Part shown: piece after piece, positions 45,209 to 58,100 of the stretch | Numbering within the stretch: position 1 is the stretch's first letter | How the letters are laid out: the number at the start of each line of letters is the position of its first letter | Assembly (NCBI GenBank): GCA_001630475.1 | Contig: KV419418.1 | Coordinates: 390,584 to 454,583 of the forward strand | Source of the DNA: Sistotremastrum niveocremeum HHB9708 | Lineage: Eukaryota > Basidiomycota > Agaricomycetes > Sistotremastrales > Sistotremastraceae | Length of the DNA: 64,000 nt | Reading direction: 5' to 3' | The notes under the pieces: model-generated | Seen by the model: the letters and a program-made list of their open reading frames with translations, nothing else | What the model was told of the DNA's origin: nothing | The model's database searches: none | Made by a program: the position numbers and the translations under genes

Positions 45209-47341
45209 ATGCCTGATCAGCAAACCTCATTCCCCGACATACCTGTCAGCGCAAACCCCGCAGTCGTCGAGGCATATAATCTCGTCCGAGCGACTTGGGA
45301 GCATGGAGAGACACTGTTGTCTCAAGAAGACGTCGATCCAGTCCAGCTACGCACCACAGCGACAAGGCTTGAAAGTTACACAGAGTTGGTGGATGCAATG
45401 GAGGAGGGCGGCGATGATGAGGAGTGGATCAGAAGCTTATCCATATCGCTCGCACGTATGATTGGATCCTTACGGGGTGCTGCTCGGGCGATGACGACTC
45501 GGTAAGGCAGATTCTGAGTTTCTTGGATCATCATTTGGTTTTTATGGTCTGGGATTCATCTAGGAGGGATAAGAATACGGCTCATTTCCCTGCGGTGCAA
45601 GTTCAACGCACTGGACAGCGTGGTCGACCCGCAAAAGTCCTAGATGAGGGAATTTTGAGGAACATGATGGCATCAAACCGGAACGTTACAATGGTAGAAC
45701 TAGCCAAGACCCTCAACGTTCATCCGAAGACCGTCAAGCGGTATATGCAAAAATATGGGATCACAAAGTCTTACAGTGCTATCACTAATGCGGAACTGGA
45801 CGACCTCTTTCGCAATTATCGCAAGGAGAGGCCACACTCCGGTAGACGATATTTCCACGGTCATATTCGTTCCATGGGACTGCGAATACCGCGACACAAA
45901 ATTGTATCTTCAATGAAGCGTGTTGATCCGGTCGGTGTTCAGTTGAGGTATAGGCAGGGAGTTCAGAGGCGAGACTTTGAGACACAGTGGCCGAACGCTT
46001 TGTGGTGTATGGATGGCCACCACAAGCTAATACTGTGGGGTATTGTGATTCACGGATTTATAGATGCTTATTGTCGCACGGTACACCATTTCCATTTCAA
46101 TAGCAGCCGAGTCTGACTCTCTCCTAGATAGTAGGTCTGGAAGCTTCAAATACAAACTCCAGCTTCTGAAAAAATTAGACCTACTAATTGTACTTTTGAG
46201 TACTTTTTAGTACTCCAGAGCGCTCAAAAGTACAATTAGTAGGTCTAATTTTTTCAGAAGAGTGTGCAAGTTTTGGGAGTCTTTCACCGTTCGATAGAAC
46301 AGTACGGGCGCCCCACTCGTGTCAGAGGAGATCGAGGTGGAGAGAATTTTCTTGTCGCGAAAGAGATGGTGGCTATCAGAGGAGAAAACAAAGCTGCTTA
46401 CATCTTTGGAACGTAAGTGACGAAGTTCAGATTTCAGGATCTCACACCTGGACAGATCCACCCACAACACACGCATAGAGCGCCTTTGGCGTGAAGTAGG
46501 CGATCAATTTGCACGCTGTTGGAAGGGTTTTTTTCTTCGACTTCAAAATTCATTCATGCTCGATAAGAAAAACCCACACCACTTATGGCTTCTCAATCAC
46601 CTATTTCTCAAGGATGTTCAAGAATCATGTACTAAATTCCAACGAGAATGGAATCACCACGCAATTTCTGGAAGATCAGCTAGTGAAAGATCTCCAGCTG
46701 TAAGTTCTTCGCCAGGCAATCTCACCTTCTGTTAATCGGTTGAGCGACTGCTAGGACATGCGTGCAAAAGGTGTCCTCATCTATGGATATCCTAAGGAAG
46801 TGGATGGAGACATATTTCTGTCTCAGAACTCCACCGCGATGAGCAAATATTTCGGCAAGAACATTGAAGACGTTTCTGACTCTGGTTCGGACAGCAACGA
46901 TGAGCTTGACACCGACCTCGATTCGGAAGCAGACTCGTAAGAGTCTTCTTCCCCTTTCATGACATACACTCATCTAGATGCAGCGATTCAGATGACTCCC
47001 AGGAATCCGAGGATGAAATCAGCGAGGCAGATCGTCGACTTTTCGCAGCTTTTACAGCGGGGCAGCGACATGTCCCACGCATAGTGTTTCCTTTCCCAGA
47101 ACTTACCATGGTTCAGAGATTTCAAGCTGCTTTTGAGGCAGCTGAAGAAGAAAACTTCATTCCCAATGGATACGGCATGCTACCGGAGGAGGATGAATAT
47201 GAAGTTTGGGATCCGCATGAAACCGTCACAGTTGCTAGGAAAGACGTCACAGTCACATTACTGGAAGAAGTTTGGAAGCCAAGAGCAGTGCGTTGGATAC
47301 TTGGTTTGCATCTGTTAGGCCTCGTACTTCCCCAAGTTTGA
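45209..47341 (+). pseudogene. Integrase-core (DDE) protein gene interrupted by a hairpin MITE
   Basis: Exons 45209-45501, 45564-46080 and from 46128 onward join in frame. The N-terminal region includes LARMIGSLRGAARAMTTR. A helix-turn-helix module follows (GQRGRPAKVLDEGILRNMM, MVELAKTLNVHPKTVKRYM). The rve-type core has NALWCMDGHHKLILWGIVIH (Asp), GFIDAYCRT (Asp) and THNTRIERLWREVGDQFARC (Glu). This architecture is common in multi-copy integrase-core proteins of Agaricomycetes. Hairpin MITE copy 3 lies at 46163-46260 within the third exon. Removing 98 bases and one AG restores TNSSVQVLGVFHRSIEQYGR. Later exons are acidic (SDSDDSQESEDEISEADRR) and end at 47341. Only the MITE breaks the frame, so the gene was intact until recently. 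Confidence 0.8.
46163..46260. mobile_element. 98-base hairpin MITE, copy 3, in an integrase exon
   Basis: The arms start CTTCTGAAAAAATTAGACCT and mirror at the right end. The flanking duplication is AG (46161-46162 and 46261-46262). The length is identical to copies 1 and 2. Precise removal restores the host reading frame, which independently confirms both element ends. Confidence 0.92.
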
Positions 47342-49363
47342 TATAATAGTCTCTGCGACCGCTTAATTCCAGTGTTTTGAGACTAAGTTGACAATACCCG
47401 AATAGTCTATCATCGTGCGTGGATACAATGTACCGGGATTCTATGGATATACCGCTGAAAGACAGAATTTAATGTTTTGGACCAGGGAACGATGGCTTTC
47501 TCACCGGAATACTAGCGATGACGCGAGGCAGCGACTTTGTCGGAGCTTGAAAACGAAGTGCGTCCTGGGGCCATACTTCCGCCGTCTGAGCCAAAGTGGT
47601 CTGGCAACGACAAGCTGCGAGAGATAGATCAAAGCTCACAAAGGAATTCTTACTAAGAAGAAAAGTTCAATATCTGATAATCCAAATATGACCTGAAGGC
47701 TACCGACGAGGATTCGACTATGGCTCCGAATTCTGGCTTCCAAAACACGGCTGAGGTCATTCTATCTTATGGATGTTTTGAATAATCGATTATCCTGTCT
47801 TTTCATTCTAAGGATATCCATCCCATGGACAAACATCCAAAGTGTGATAGGGATTCAAGGGTCTTGAGGAATCTGTCGAGTATCCAGCTGTTCCACACGT
47901 ATCAGACAAGCACGCCCATCCCTTATCCGTTCACGGATCTCCCATCTCGATACGTGTTCCCTTCTTGACCTGCCCCTCCCACTTTCAAGTTCCATTTTCG
48001 AACGTACTGGAAGTCCTTGAACTGAGCTCGGCGCGGTGTTTAGGTTCAATGTGGGACCATCTGGAGATCACTAAGTACTCGCCATCGCCACCGCCGCGTC
48101 CTTTGCATTTCATGAAAATGCCGAAAGTCGAGACCAAGAGCTGTAGAGTCGCTATTGGAGGTCCCAATTCGAGTCGCGACAGGATAATGAATGAAGGTGC
48201 GCATTTTGTGGCATGCTCGTCGTAGGGCCATCTTTCATTTCGAGCTTCTACACAGCGAACCGAAACATGCGATCCGTCCTCGAATCACTCAAGTCCATCC
48301 TGTCCACGATGAACAGCCCGCCAACTCCTTCGCAAGAGATCGCCCCCCTCAACTCCTCGACAAGAACATGGGTTCGGACGTCGCTCATTGTCGCCATCTC
48401 TACTACGAAGAACTTCGCCAATCGCGACTCCACGCGAGACCTTGTAATCCTGCCCATACCGACATACCAAGAGCTTATGGTCGCCTATTTTCAACTGCAG
48501 GAATGTGCTTCGTCACCAGTCCGAAGGAGCTCGGTGGTTGCGAATACCCCTGAGAAGCTGAGTACGAGAGTTCCTGAAGAGTGGGTGCTGGGACAGAGGC
48601 AGAAGGGGAGTCAGATGGTGCCGCCGACGCTGGAATCGCAGGGCTACGATGCCGTTCTGTCGATCAGGGGGAAAAAAGTCCTCACAGGTTGAAAACATAG
48701 GATGTACGTAACATGTCTTCCAATATACATTCATACCCACAATTACACGTCAAGAAATATGAGAATCAGAAGTATTGTGAATGCTGAATGAAGTCTCGCG
48801 GTTGTGTGGAACGAATATCGAGCTCTTCATGATTAAGTGTAGACACGGAAGAAGCTTCGTCCACAGGCTGCGTGGCGAATTTTGGCATTCTAGTTTGGCG
48901 GCAGCTTCCTAGTCTCGTCACCAGAGAGGCCAAGCACGCGAAATATTTTACCGCAGAGGGATTGGTCACGAGTCTAGTAGCTTCCCCTCCGCATTGATGT
49001 GATGCTTATCGAAGAGCCGGGTTCAAGGTGGATATGGGCCTGCCAAGCCGGTGGCAAAGTGCTATGGGTATCCCCATCTTCCTCTCCGGCATCTGTTAGA
49101 TCGTTTCCATCGTCCATTTCGTTCAATCTTCAATTTCCATTGCTGCGAACAAGATCTTCGTGAATCATCCGTGGCTCAGGAGGAAAAAAATGTTTTGGAA
49201 TGAAGGAATAGGTGCGTTGCATTTAGCTCGCGGAAATCAGAAAGGTTCAAGAAATGGAAATCAGCTTATATCAAAGACAATGATCTGGCTAACGGATACA
49301 GGGAGCAAGGGACAAGAGCGTACGCAGTCAGTTATTGCTGTGGATGGGATTATCAGCGAGGGT
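47342..49363. other. About 2 kb without a confident gene
   Basis: A plus-strand frame at 48213-48692 (159 codons, beginning MLVVGPSFISSFYTANRNM) is the longest candidate. It shows no domain, and I would not call it without homology. The remainder is noncoding as far as I can see. Confidence 0.35.
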
Positions 49364-49876
49364 TTAGAAAGAAAAGGTCACGACGTACTCTCGAGTGTAG
49401 CTAACTGCGGCCCCAACAACATGCGGATCAGCGCCCACATCCCCTTCACTCCTCGCCGTATCCGCTGGCCCTTCCTCAATAATCCTCTCTTCGCCCATCC
49501 CACGCTCTGTACCTCCCTCAGTCGTACCAAAGATAGACTCATAGGACGGGGGTGCACCCGAACCGAATATCGATTCGTAGGATGGGGGCGCAAGATCGTC
49601 GGCGCGATGACCGGGTAGTGAATGGTAGGGGGGAGGATTGAGATCGGATATCGCCTCATCGACGGGAGCATGTATATTGCCATTTTGGATGGCCGCTGTA
49701 GAGCTATTAAAACGAGATCAAACACCTTGAGCGCGATCGCACCTATCACTGCCCCTAAATATCCTGTGTGAATACCGAGACCTCCAAAGGCTAGCAGCCG
49801 ATGACTTACCACGCATGACATGCAGAACTAACTGTTGCAGAACACTTTCCGGCAAAATGACGTTGTGGATAGACAT
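49364..49876 (-). CDS. Small protein with three PPxY motifs (139 residues)
   Basis: Exons 49876-49810, 49763-49743 (21 bases) and 49695-49364 join in frame (420 bases). The product begins MSIHNVILPESVLQQLVLHV and continues MRGYLGAVIAAIQNGNIH. It then carries NPPPYHSLPG followed by a near-perfect duplication APPSYESIFG / APPSYESIFG, and ends REYVVTFSF. The three PPxY motifs are known ligands of WW domains, as in Rsp5/Nedd4 ubiquitin ligases and their adaptors. If the second intron is retained, the sequence GAVIGAIALKVFDLVLIAL would form a hydrophobic helix before changing frame, so splicing could alter membrane association. I do not recognise a family. An adaptor role is inferred from motifs only. 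Confidence 0.55.
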
Positions 49877-51117
49877 TGCAGAATACTAGATGAGCGGTCG
49901 ATCAGCTACGCAGACCCGACCACGGTAGACGGAGTTTACCGTACGGGCACGCACCGATAGCCGCCCGTCGCCTACGACTCGTGGTCCCGTGGGCGGCGCT
50001 TTCTCGCGGGGTGGTGGTGGTGGTGGTGTATTCGTCCGACGACGCCTACGGATTTCATCTTGACTTTTCCTTCTCGTCTAAATCCTTCTCATGCTTTTGT
50101 CAGTGTGCTGTCTGACACATGCTGTGATCCTAGAGAGCTATGACTTGAGCGGGAGACGTCAGTGATATCGTGCGGATGATATTGGGATGGTGATAACATG
50201 TCAGGTTCCAGCCAGATATCCCAAGTATCCTTGATGAAAATCTGGCCGACTTGACTTCCTCTGAGCACGCACCAAGATCGTGTACAATCAGGTGGGGAGT
50301 GGCAGCAGGAATGAAAACATACATTAGGAGCACAGGTAAGAGTCAGAGGAGAATTGGCTTGGAGATTATGCTCGTGTCTACCAATGATTTGACCGGTCCC
50401 TTCACTCCTGGAAAATCGATTTTCTGTGCAAGACCTTGAGGGTACTAAGAGAGGGAAGCCCTCAGAAGCCTTCAAAAGCCTTCAAGATATTCAGTGGTGT
50501 GGACTGGTTGTATGGATAAGGATCAGAGATTGTGGTGACCGGACTTCCGAACGACAGAGGTACATTATGGGGATCTGATACTGTTTGGTGGAGTGCTTGG
50601 CACTCCGCTTTACACTCCGGTTCACACTCCGATTGAAAAAATTGTTTTTAAGATAAACAAGGGTCTTAGTAAGCAAGACTAAAATGCAGACACTTGAGAC
50701 CACGGCCGCCGCCCTTGAGATTGCTGACATCCCCTCTCACTGGAAACTCTGTTCAGACATCACGGACAGAAGTCCAGGAAACCTGACATTAGGCCTCGTC
50801 GCTTCTACAAACAAAAGCGGCGCTCGTGCGATCACATGCTCGATGTTTGGGAGCTTGTTGGATATTAATGGTTAGATATGTCTGTGCGGTTTGCAAGGAA
50901 CGGGAGCGATCATAGGTGTGCGTCTCAGCAATGCAAGAGGAAAGAGTTGGAAGACCACTGTGCCGCAGAAGCAGTAGCATTGACGTATGAATCGGGTGGT
51001 CAGATGTGCAAATCACGTCGGAGTTAGGGGAGGTCTGTTCGACGAATACTTTTTGCTCCTAATTGGATTCACTGTGGGAAGTGAGTCCAGTGACGCTCAT
51101 ATGGGCTGACGTAGAGA
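49877..51117. other. Intergenic, no gene recognised
   Basis: About 1.2 kb. Around 50590-50640 a short array of CACTCCG-type motifs occurs (gcactccgctttacactccg). A minus-strand frame at 50089-50475 is unsupported. Confidence 0.35.
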
Positions 51118-51889
51118 TTGTCAGCGGAAGTACCACGGACCATTGACGAATATCGCGATGCTGCCCGGGCGCAAAGGTCGTGTATAACATCTGACTTGAG
51201 CAAGGACTTGCTCAGCCCCGTGATGCGATTTCGGGATGAAATGGGTCTTTGTATCACTTGGGCGGGCGTCACTGATACGCGCTGGATACAGTACGTGTAT
51301 AGCTATCACTTACAGTGTTCTAGTCCTGTCACCCTCCGTCCAGCAACGATCGATGAAAAGTATTCCGTCTTCATGTAGGCAACGCAGAGATGTAATGTGG
51401 CAGAATGAGGTCCTCATTGCAACGGAACCTCGAGGTGGGAAGTGGGTCGGTGAGTCACACTTCAATTTGGAAGTCCGCTGTTTGTCATCCTCTTCACACC
51501 CTGTCGATACCAACGAATGCCTGGGATTCGACCCGACCCTTTCGTCCGAGCTGATCGCGTCCTTTTCTCTGCAGGTGAGATTTATATTGGATCGCATGAT
51601 ATACTACTCAAGCGAGACCAAGCGAAACTGGGTACCCAATGTCCCGAGGCTGGAAGCGAGGTCGCACTCAGGCTACACGCCATTTCAGGTGCATTACAGT
51701 CATCTTGAACCTGGAATCATCGTAGAAACCTCTTTGTCCCTCGCTGGAACCGCTCCGCAACCTTGTGATGCCGTCCCCTCAAAGCCGCTCAATTCACTCG
51801 TGTCTCTCACATGGTCAATGAATATCAAAGCCTTACCTGAGTGCGCTGATTCATACCCCGAAGCTTCTGGATCATCCGAACAGGGATAA
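51118..51889 (+). CDS. Possible hypothetical gene fragment, uncertain
   Basis: Open segments read RDEMGLCITWAGVTDTRWIQ, then after a possible intron MWQNEVLIATEPRGGKWVG. With an intron using GTGAGT and the acceptor ending ctctgcag, the next exon reads GEIYIGSHDILLKRDQAKLG. The splice signals are reasonable and the peptide is not low-complexity, but I recognise no family and cannot fix the start or end. It lies about 1 kb upstream of the P1 orphan gene and might be part of a longer, damaged gene. Treat as a lead. Confidence 0.3.
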
Positions 51890-52843
51890 CCCTTGATTTG
51901 AGACTCTCTCTCGTGCGAGTCTCTTGCGTCTGAGGAGTGCTTCATTCTCCGTGTCAGCACGTCAAGGAGCTCTCAACATTTCATTGTTTTGATCCAAATT
52001 CTCTGTCAACTACTATCTACCGGCCGATTTATCGTTCAGGTTTCGAGCCAAATACAAGGCCGTCGCTACTGAAAGGTTACTGAGACTAGTTCTGCTAGTG
52101 GTTTAGGGTTCGCTCCCACATGAAGCACACTTTGACATCAAGCCTTCTCTAGACATAATTCCCTTTCGAGCCAATGATTTACATTCGTCTGCACTGTTCG
52201 GGAAGACATGCAAATGCACATTTCGCGAAGCCAGCTGGATGAACGAACCAAGAACGTAATGTTTTGCATCAACCGCGCGTATGTACGTCACAGTCCCTGA
52301 CCGAGGGCCTGATTCGGTACACAGAACCTCACTTCCCGCTTTGGTTCGGCGACAAGATAACTCAACAGAGACAGAAAACAAGGCGATTCTCTACTCAACC
52401 CCGTATATGGGACAAGATAAGTTGAGTCACGATAATGGTTCAGGATTTGATTAAAGGCAAGATTGGAATATAAGGGGAGGGAAGAAGAACCTGGCTGTGC
52501 AGCTTCTTGAATTCAGACGCTGGATCCGTCCAAGACATCTACGATATCGCGATAGGATCCCATGGTCCTAATATGACTTTGAATGCAAAGGATGATTACG
52601 TCGACGACTCGCGGTTCAATTAAAGAAGTAAGCGAAACATGAGTGCATGAGTGTCGATGCATAGCTCCGTGATTTCTCGGTCCGCTTCAGGTGCGCATCA
52701 AGTCATACATGCCAGGCATATATCATTTGCTGTACGTGATGTGTCCGGAAAGTATGTCAATCTTGATCCAAAGAAAGGCAGCGGAGTGTCGGATATCAAT
52801 TCATCTCGGAGTTTGAACTCTCAACACATCCTGCACGCTCGAC
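51890..52843. other. Intergenic, no gene recognised
   Basis: About 950 bases with short frames only. No repeat shared with other parts of the window was noticed. Confidence 0.35.
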
Positions 52844-54469
52844 ATGACACCCATAACATCGCCTATATCAGAAGCTTCGAACACTGAATCGTCACCCAAC
52901 AGCGACGCCGTCTGCCCAAGATCCATGGACTGTGAGCAATTCCTATCCACTCGACTTTGTGGTGTGACTGACTGTGCTCGAATTATCAAGTACCTTCAGC
53001 TACGCTCGAAGTGGCTATTGGACAACAATTTCTCCTTTCTTCAACATTGGTCGCACTAGCTGCTTTAATCCCGTTTATCACATCGTCTCAGGATGGAGAC
53101 TCCGCTCTCTTGGTCAATGTACTGCTGCAGGCCTGGATCAATGAGCTCTCTCATCGCAGCGGCGAGGTTGATCCTCTGATTATCGCTATTCTCTTGAGAA
53201 AATATGACAGCGAAATCTTTTCGAAATGCGACATTCAAAACATTTTCCTAACGACTAGTGCAGCCTACGAGGGAAACGATCCAGCGTACTACACCCGGTT
53301 TCCACGTCGCTTGGGAATGTGGGCCGATGCTACCCTTGCCCCATCCTTCAGCCTTTCACACAGCTCCGAAAGTCTCTCTCGTGTCGTATATAACCTGCGT
53401 GGAGCTGCTGCTGCAGGGTTCCGTCATGTCATACCAGCAATGGCTGCTGACCCCGTCACTCACTTCGTCATTCGTTTCAACCTCCCTTTGTCGTCAGAGC
53501 AAATCTCAACGCAGACCTTGGAGATAATCCGAAGTCTCGTAGTACCGCCCAATCAGCAAGGTAAGAGGTTGCTTAAGAAGTTGTACTCGTTGCTTGACAT
53601 CTTGCGATGTAGGCCATGCCAACCCGGATAGGTCTACCGACGACAGTGATTCAGCACCCGATGATCATGAATCCGACTCAGATCATGAATCCGACTCAGA
53701 TCATCCTCGCGAGCCGTTTACTTTGAACTTTGTAGTGCGGCCCTCGGATGTACTTCCGTCTCCCGTCGATGAGGATCTCCCAGAATTGCTTACACTTGAC
53801 TCGAATTCGAGCTCAGATTCAACTGCTCCTCATCAACCCCACTCTCCTCCTCGACTTCCGTTGCTATCTGACACGATCCGCATTATGCCCGCACCTTCAT
53901 CCGCTCCGCCCACCGTTTACTCCCCAAGTCGACCTCGTCGGATCTCAGCCGAGGAACTCGACAATCCGCGTCTTATCATTTCTCGGGAGGAAGACTGGGA
54001 TGGTAAGACCGCGAAAACGCTTGGTTCATTGGAATCTTTTCCCGGAAATCGAAAAGCATCAGTAGTGGATCAAAACCAGATCGACCCGGATGTTCCAAAG
54101 GCCAGGCCCGGTCTCGAGAACATCCTTCCGATTCTGCAATCTCTAGGCCTCGATCCGGCCGTCGAGGAGACAGCTCTTGCAGACCCGGATAAGGCAGGCA
54201 GGCCTAATGTAGAAGATATTATCGGCGTGCTCAAGAGCTCGCCTGACGCAATCAAGAGATGGCAGGAAATCAGGCAGTGGACTGTCAGTGTCGCTCAAAA
54301 GAAATGGAAAGACAGGCATGTTATGTCCTTATCTCGTTTTAACTCCACAATATTAAAACGACGTATGCAGTCCCGATGTGAACGCGGCCCTGTGACGGCG
54401 TTCATGATTCGTGAATGGTCGAAAATGCTTAGTCCGGTTGCTTGCTACATCGCTGGCTACGTCTGGTGA
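52844..54469 (+). CDS. P1: orphan-family protein, probably incomplete
   Basis: The strongest part is the exon at about 53090-53562 reading AYYTRFPRRLGMWADATLAP, SLSRVVYNLRGAAAAGFRHV and VTHFVIRFNLPL. It aligns by eye with P2 on the other side of the JmjC gene (AYYTQHMRRLGDWPSEGLEP, RARTIYNVTGQAAAQFQEGY, STHFVFRFNLVD). An intron leads to a Ser/Asp-rich linker with a repeated DHESDSDHESDSDH. A helical C-terminal region (IIGVLKSSPDAIKRWQEIRQ) matches YKWLEIRRWCM of P2. The start at 52844 is uncertain because the N-terminal exon does not splice cleanly in frame, and the last exon of P2 has no counterpart. I do not recognise the family. It is probably a decaying copy. Confidence 0.5.
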
Positions 54470-55164
54470 AACGTCTATTGATGTGTTGCGTCATATATTG
54501 TCTTCTGATGCGTCAAGCCACCCTTGACCTACATTGTGTGTTTTTCTCGTGTTCCATAGGTTCTTGTCTAGCTTTTCTTTCCCCTGTGAACGGTGGTTTG
54601 TGGTAAATACGTAGCTTTTCGGTTTGATAGTGCGAAGTTTGCATTCTGTTTCTTTGTGCAATGGCAGTAGGCCATGAAAAATTTGACAGGAATCTTGACT
54701 TCGCGGACCTCCCTTCATGCCTCTGTATAAATGGCCTTATGTCAGAAGTCTCGAAGCAAGATGATCAAGTAGTAATCCTCTATGATTGAAATGTAGATCG
54801 TCCAATGGTCATGATATCCTTCGCGTCGCGCCTCGCGCTGCTTGTTTTCCTGAACGCAAAGATGTAGCATTCCTTTCGAGTATCTTTACAGGCGACCTTC
54901 GAGAGGTACACGTAAGGAAGGGAATACATCTCGTCCTACAACGTCTCACATACTTCAACTTATCACCCGTGCTCCAAAGCTCGATTTTGTGCTTCATTAT
55001 TGTGATGTTGCCAATGACCATGGCTTGCAATTGCATCTGGATCACAACGAAACAACGCCGTCGAAGCTAATTGCTTCAGAGAGAGATCAAGAGTTGAATT
55101 CAACGACATTGGCTCAAAGAACATGTACGAGCACATTATAATAGCAACAGGTTCATCTTCCACA
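54470..55164. other. Convergent 3' region between P1 and the JmjC gene
   Basis: About 700 bases between the 3' ends of P1 (plus) and the JmjC gene (minus). No gene or element boundary was found. Confidence 0.4.
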
Positions 55165-58100
55165 TCATCCTTCTGCTCCATCCTCTTGAACTTCTAACTC
55201 ATTTCCGACATCCAAAGCCAGCCCTCTTTTAGCATCTCTTGCATCTGCTCGAGCCTTGCGACTAGACTCGGCTGTGGGCGTTTGAGGAGGTGCAGGCAAT
55301 GATTTGGAGCGTTTGGAGCCAGTGTTTCGGACCGCTGATCTTGGATGAACGGGCTCGGAGGCTCTCAGTGAGGACTTGGGTTGTGAGGGAAGTCGAGCAT
55401 CCTCGCTTTTCGCGAGCCCTTGATGCTTTCGTTCGTACTCCATTGTCCGCATCTGATACCTCTGCTCGAAACTGTCCTCGGCAGCAATGGTGTTCCAGTA
55501 GACTTTGCCTTTGAGTTTGGCCGAGTTGTAGTCCAATGCATCCCATAAGTCCCTCTGTTGAAGATCGGGTCTGTGGTTGAGTGTAGCTTTGACCTGAGCC
55601 TCGATGCTATTGTATGTCGTGCGCAGCTTTGCATAGTAGGGGATGTGGAGGCCTTCATCAATGATTTGAAACCAGCTGGCCAAAGATTTCTGCGTTGCTT
55701 CGCGATCGTGTTTATACCCCTGAGGCCACAAATACTCGGGATCGTCATTAGTCAGTGCCAGCTGCGGAGTCAGATCGTGGATATTGTTGATCAACACAGC
55801 GAGAGACATCATGTTGTGGATTGTAGGCAAGCCGGCTGCAACGCCATAGTTTTCAGAGATTCAAGACATACGTCAAAATGAAAGCCTACCAGGGTGCTTG
55901 TACAACTGCTCACGAGAGAAATGCTGCCTCCAAATTTCCTCGTAGTGCATCCATAAACGGAAAAAGTTGGCGCTCAGTGTCGGATCGTTGGAATTCGTGA
56001 GGTTAAGCCCAGCTATATGTTCTTCCACAACAGCACAGAGGGTGGAAAAATAACTTGCTCGTGGATAATAGAATACACCGCGACAGACAGAGGTTTCGAG
56101 AGTTGCGACCGCGTGGATCGTTCCCGGTGGCATGGAGCTGAGATTCCGAACCATGTTTATTGCAATATCTTTCAGACGGAGACTTTCGAGCACTTACAAT
56201 TTATCCCCAGGAAATAGAATGTAAATCTCCCACTTCGACAAATCTGGTTTATCGGTTTGCAACTGTTTGTCCTTCCGCGACATAGGTTCACCTGGTCTTA
56301 CAGCCCAACCTTTGACTCCAGACAAACACTCTATGAAGGTGGCGGCGCCGTTGGGATCGCCATGAGCTCGAGATACCACCCCATCTTGACCTGCGATGAC
56401 CCACGAACGTTTCCCACAATCTTTTGACTTCCACATAAAACCGTGGTTATGAGCAACTTCCGTGTCAACGAATGGACTATAGTGGAATGAGCGTTGATTG
56501 CGAATTGACGAACAAGACGTACCTTATCTCATCCGGGATCCCATCGTGTGTTCCATTCAGAACCAAAAAATTTACGGCTTGTGTTGGAGGGTCGTTGTAT
56601 AACTTAGATAAAGTATCGATGGCACACATCTTGGTGCCTTCCTTTCCAGCCCGTACTTCCACATTTCGCCTTGTAAGGTCTGAAAAGCAACTCAGATGCC
56701 GATACAGTGTACGTACTGAGATACATACCGTTCACCTGTCGTGGGATATTTTCATCGAGGTGTAACAGAGCTAAGATTTTGGAGATGGTGGATTGATCGG
56801 GTTTTCGAAGCGCTGATCTGACTTTCTCCTCGTACAGGCGTCGTTCCTTGATCCTGGCTTTCAATTCCGTTGCTTCCAGATCATAATCAATCGGCGAGAT
56901 CTCCTCGGGCTCTGGACCGTCCAAGGTGAAGCCAGGCAATCCTCGGTACGTTCCGGCACCCATTATCGCGACACAACGTGTCTGCAGAAGGCGCTCAGCG
57001 TCGGCCGGATCGTTTTTCAATTTCTCCTTCCATTGTTGAGAAGAGAACCTGACGATTGATCGAGCTCGATCAGAGTTCGCTGTGGGTTTGAAGGTAATGT
57101 TCAACAATTGATTCCGCCACTTCTTGTCGATGGCCTGTGACTGCGTTGAGAGTCTGGACAATCAGGTGACACAAGACTTACCATATTCGGCATATGTCGT
57201 ATCATGTCGGAGTCCTCCACAGTGTCCCAGTCACCATTTGAAATGGACGGTTGACCCCGGCTATCATACATGGTGCGCCGATAAACCACCTTGTATCGGG
57301 AGAAATCCTATTGAATTGTTAGCAACTAGAAGACATTCGGGGACATATCCGTAACCTATCTTACCTCCACTCTGGGCGCGGTATGCGCAAATTCCAATCC
57401 ATCGAGCTCAAGACTCGGGGCCACAACCTCTCGATCACGAAGTTGAGGACGCACTGGTTTGATCGGCTTTGTATCGGAAGGGATTCGTTCAGTCGGTCCG
57501 GCCGCTCCAGAGCCTCTTGCTCGACGTTTTGGCTTTGAAGTCTCAGGGTGTTCCAACCCTCGCTTTCTAGATTGCTTCTTAGGCCCCGCTTCTTCATTCG
57601 ATGCTTCTGCTATGCAAGATTCAGGTTCCGGGGAGTTCGGCTCGAGATTAATGACAGGGATGATGATGATATCGCTAGTATCAGCATCAATGAGAGAACT
57701 CGCATTATCCTGAAGACTGCCATTCTCCGGCACATGCCCAGGGCTTAGCTGTTGGTGAGGATGTTCTATCTCGACGAGCGCTTCGCCATGAGTTGCGGGA
57801 TCGACATCCATTTCGTCTGACAGATCCAGCACCAAGGGGGGTGACATGGGCGCATCATCGAACTCCTCGGAGACGTTCAATCTTTGGAAGCTAGTGAACG
57901 AGGTATTATGGGGAAGTCTTGGAGCAGAAGAAGACTGGTCGGAAAGACCAGTCGCATTGTCGAGTGAGCCGCCGGGATAGGAACCCTGGCTCGGCAAGGG
58001 TCGTTCGCTATCTTTCTCCTTACTTGTTTCGGCCAACGATCTACCGTGAGAAAGGGGCGGGTTGGATCCAGTTAGGACACTTAGTGCAGACGTTGTCCTC

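Noticed and set aside
48213-48692. 159-codon plus-strand frame as a protein gene
   Set aside because: Single frame, no recognisable domain; competing frames on the other strand are similarly long. Kept only as a note in the gap entry.
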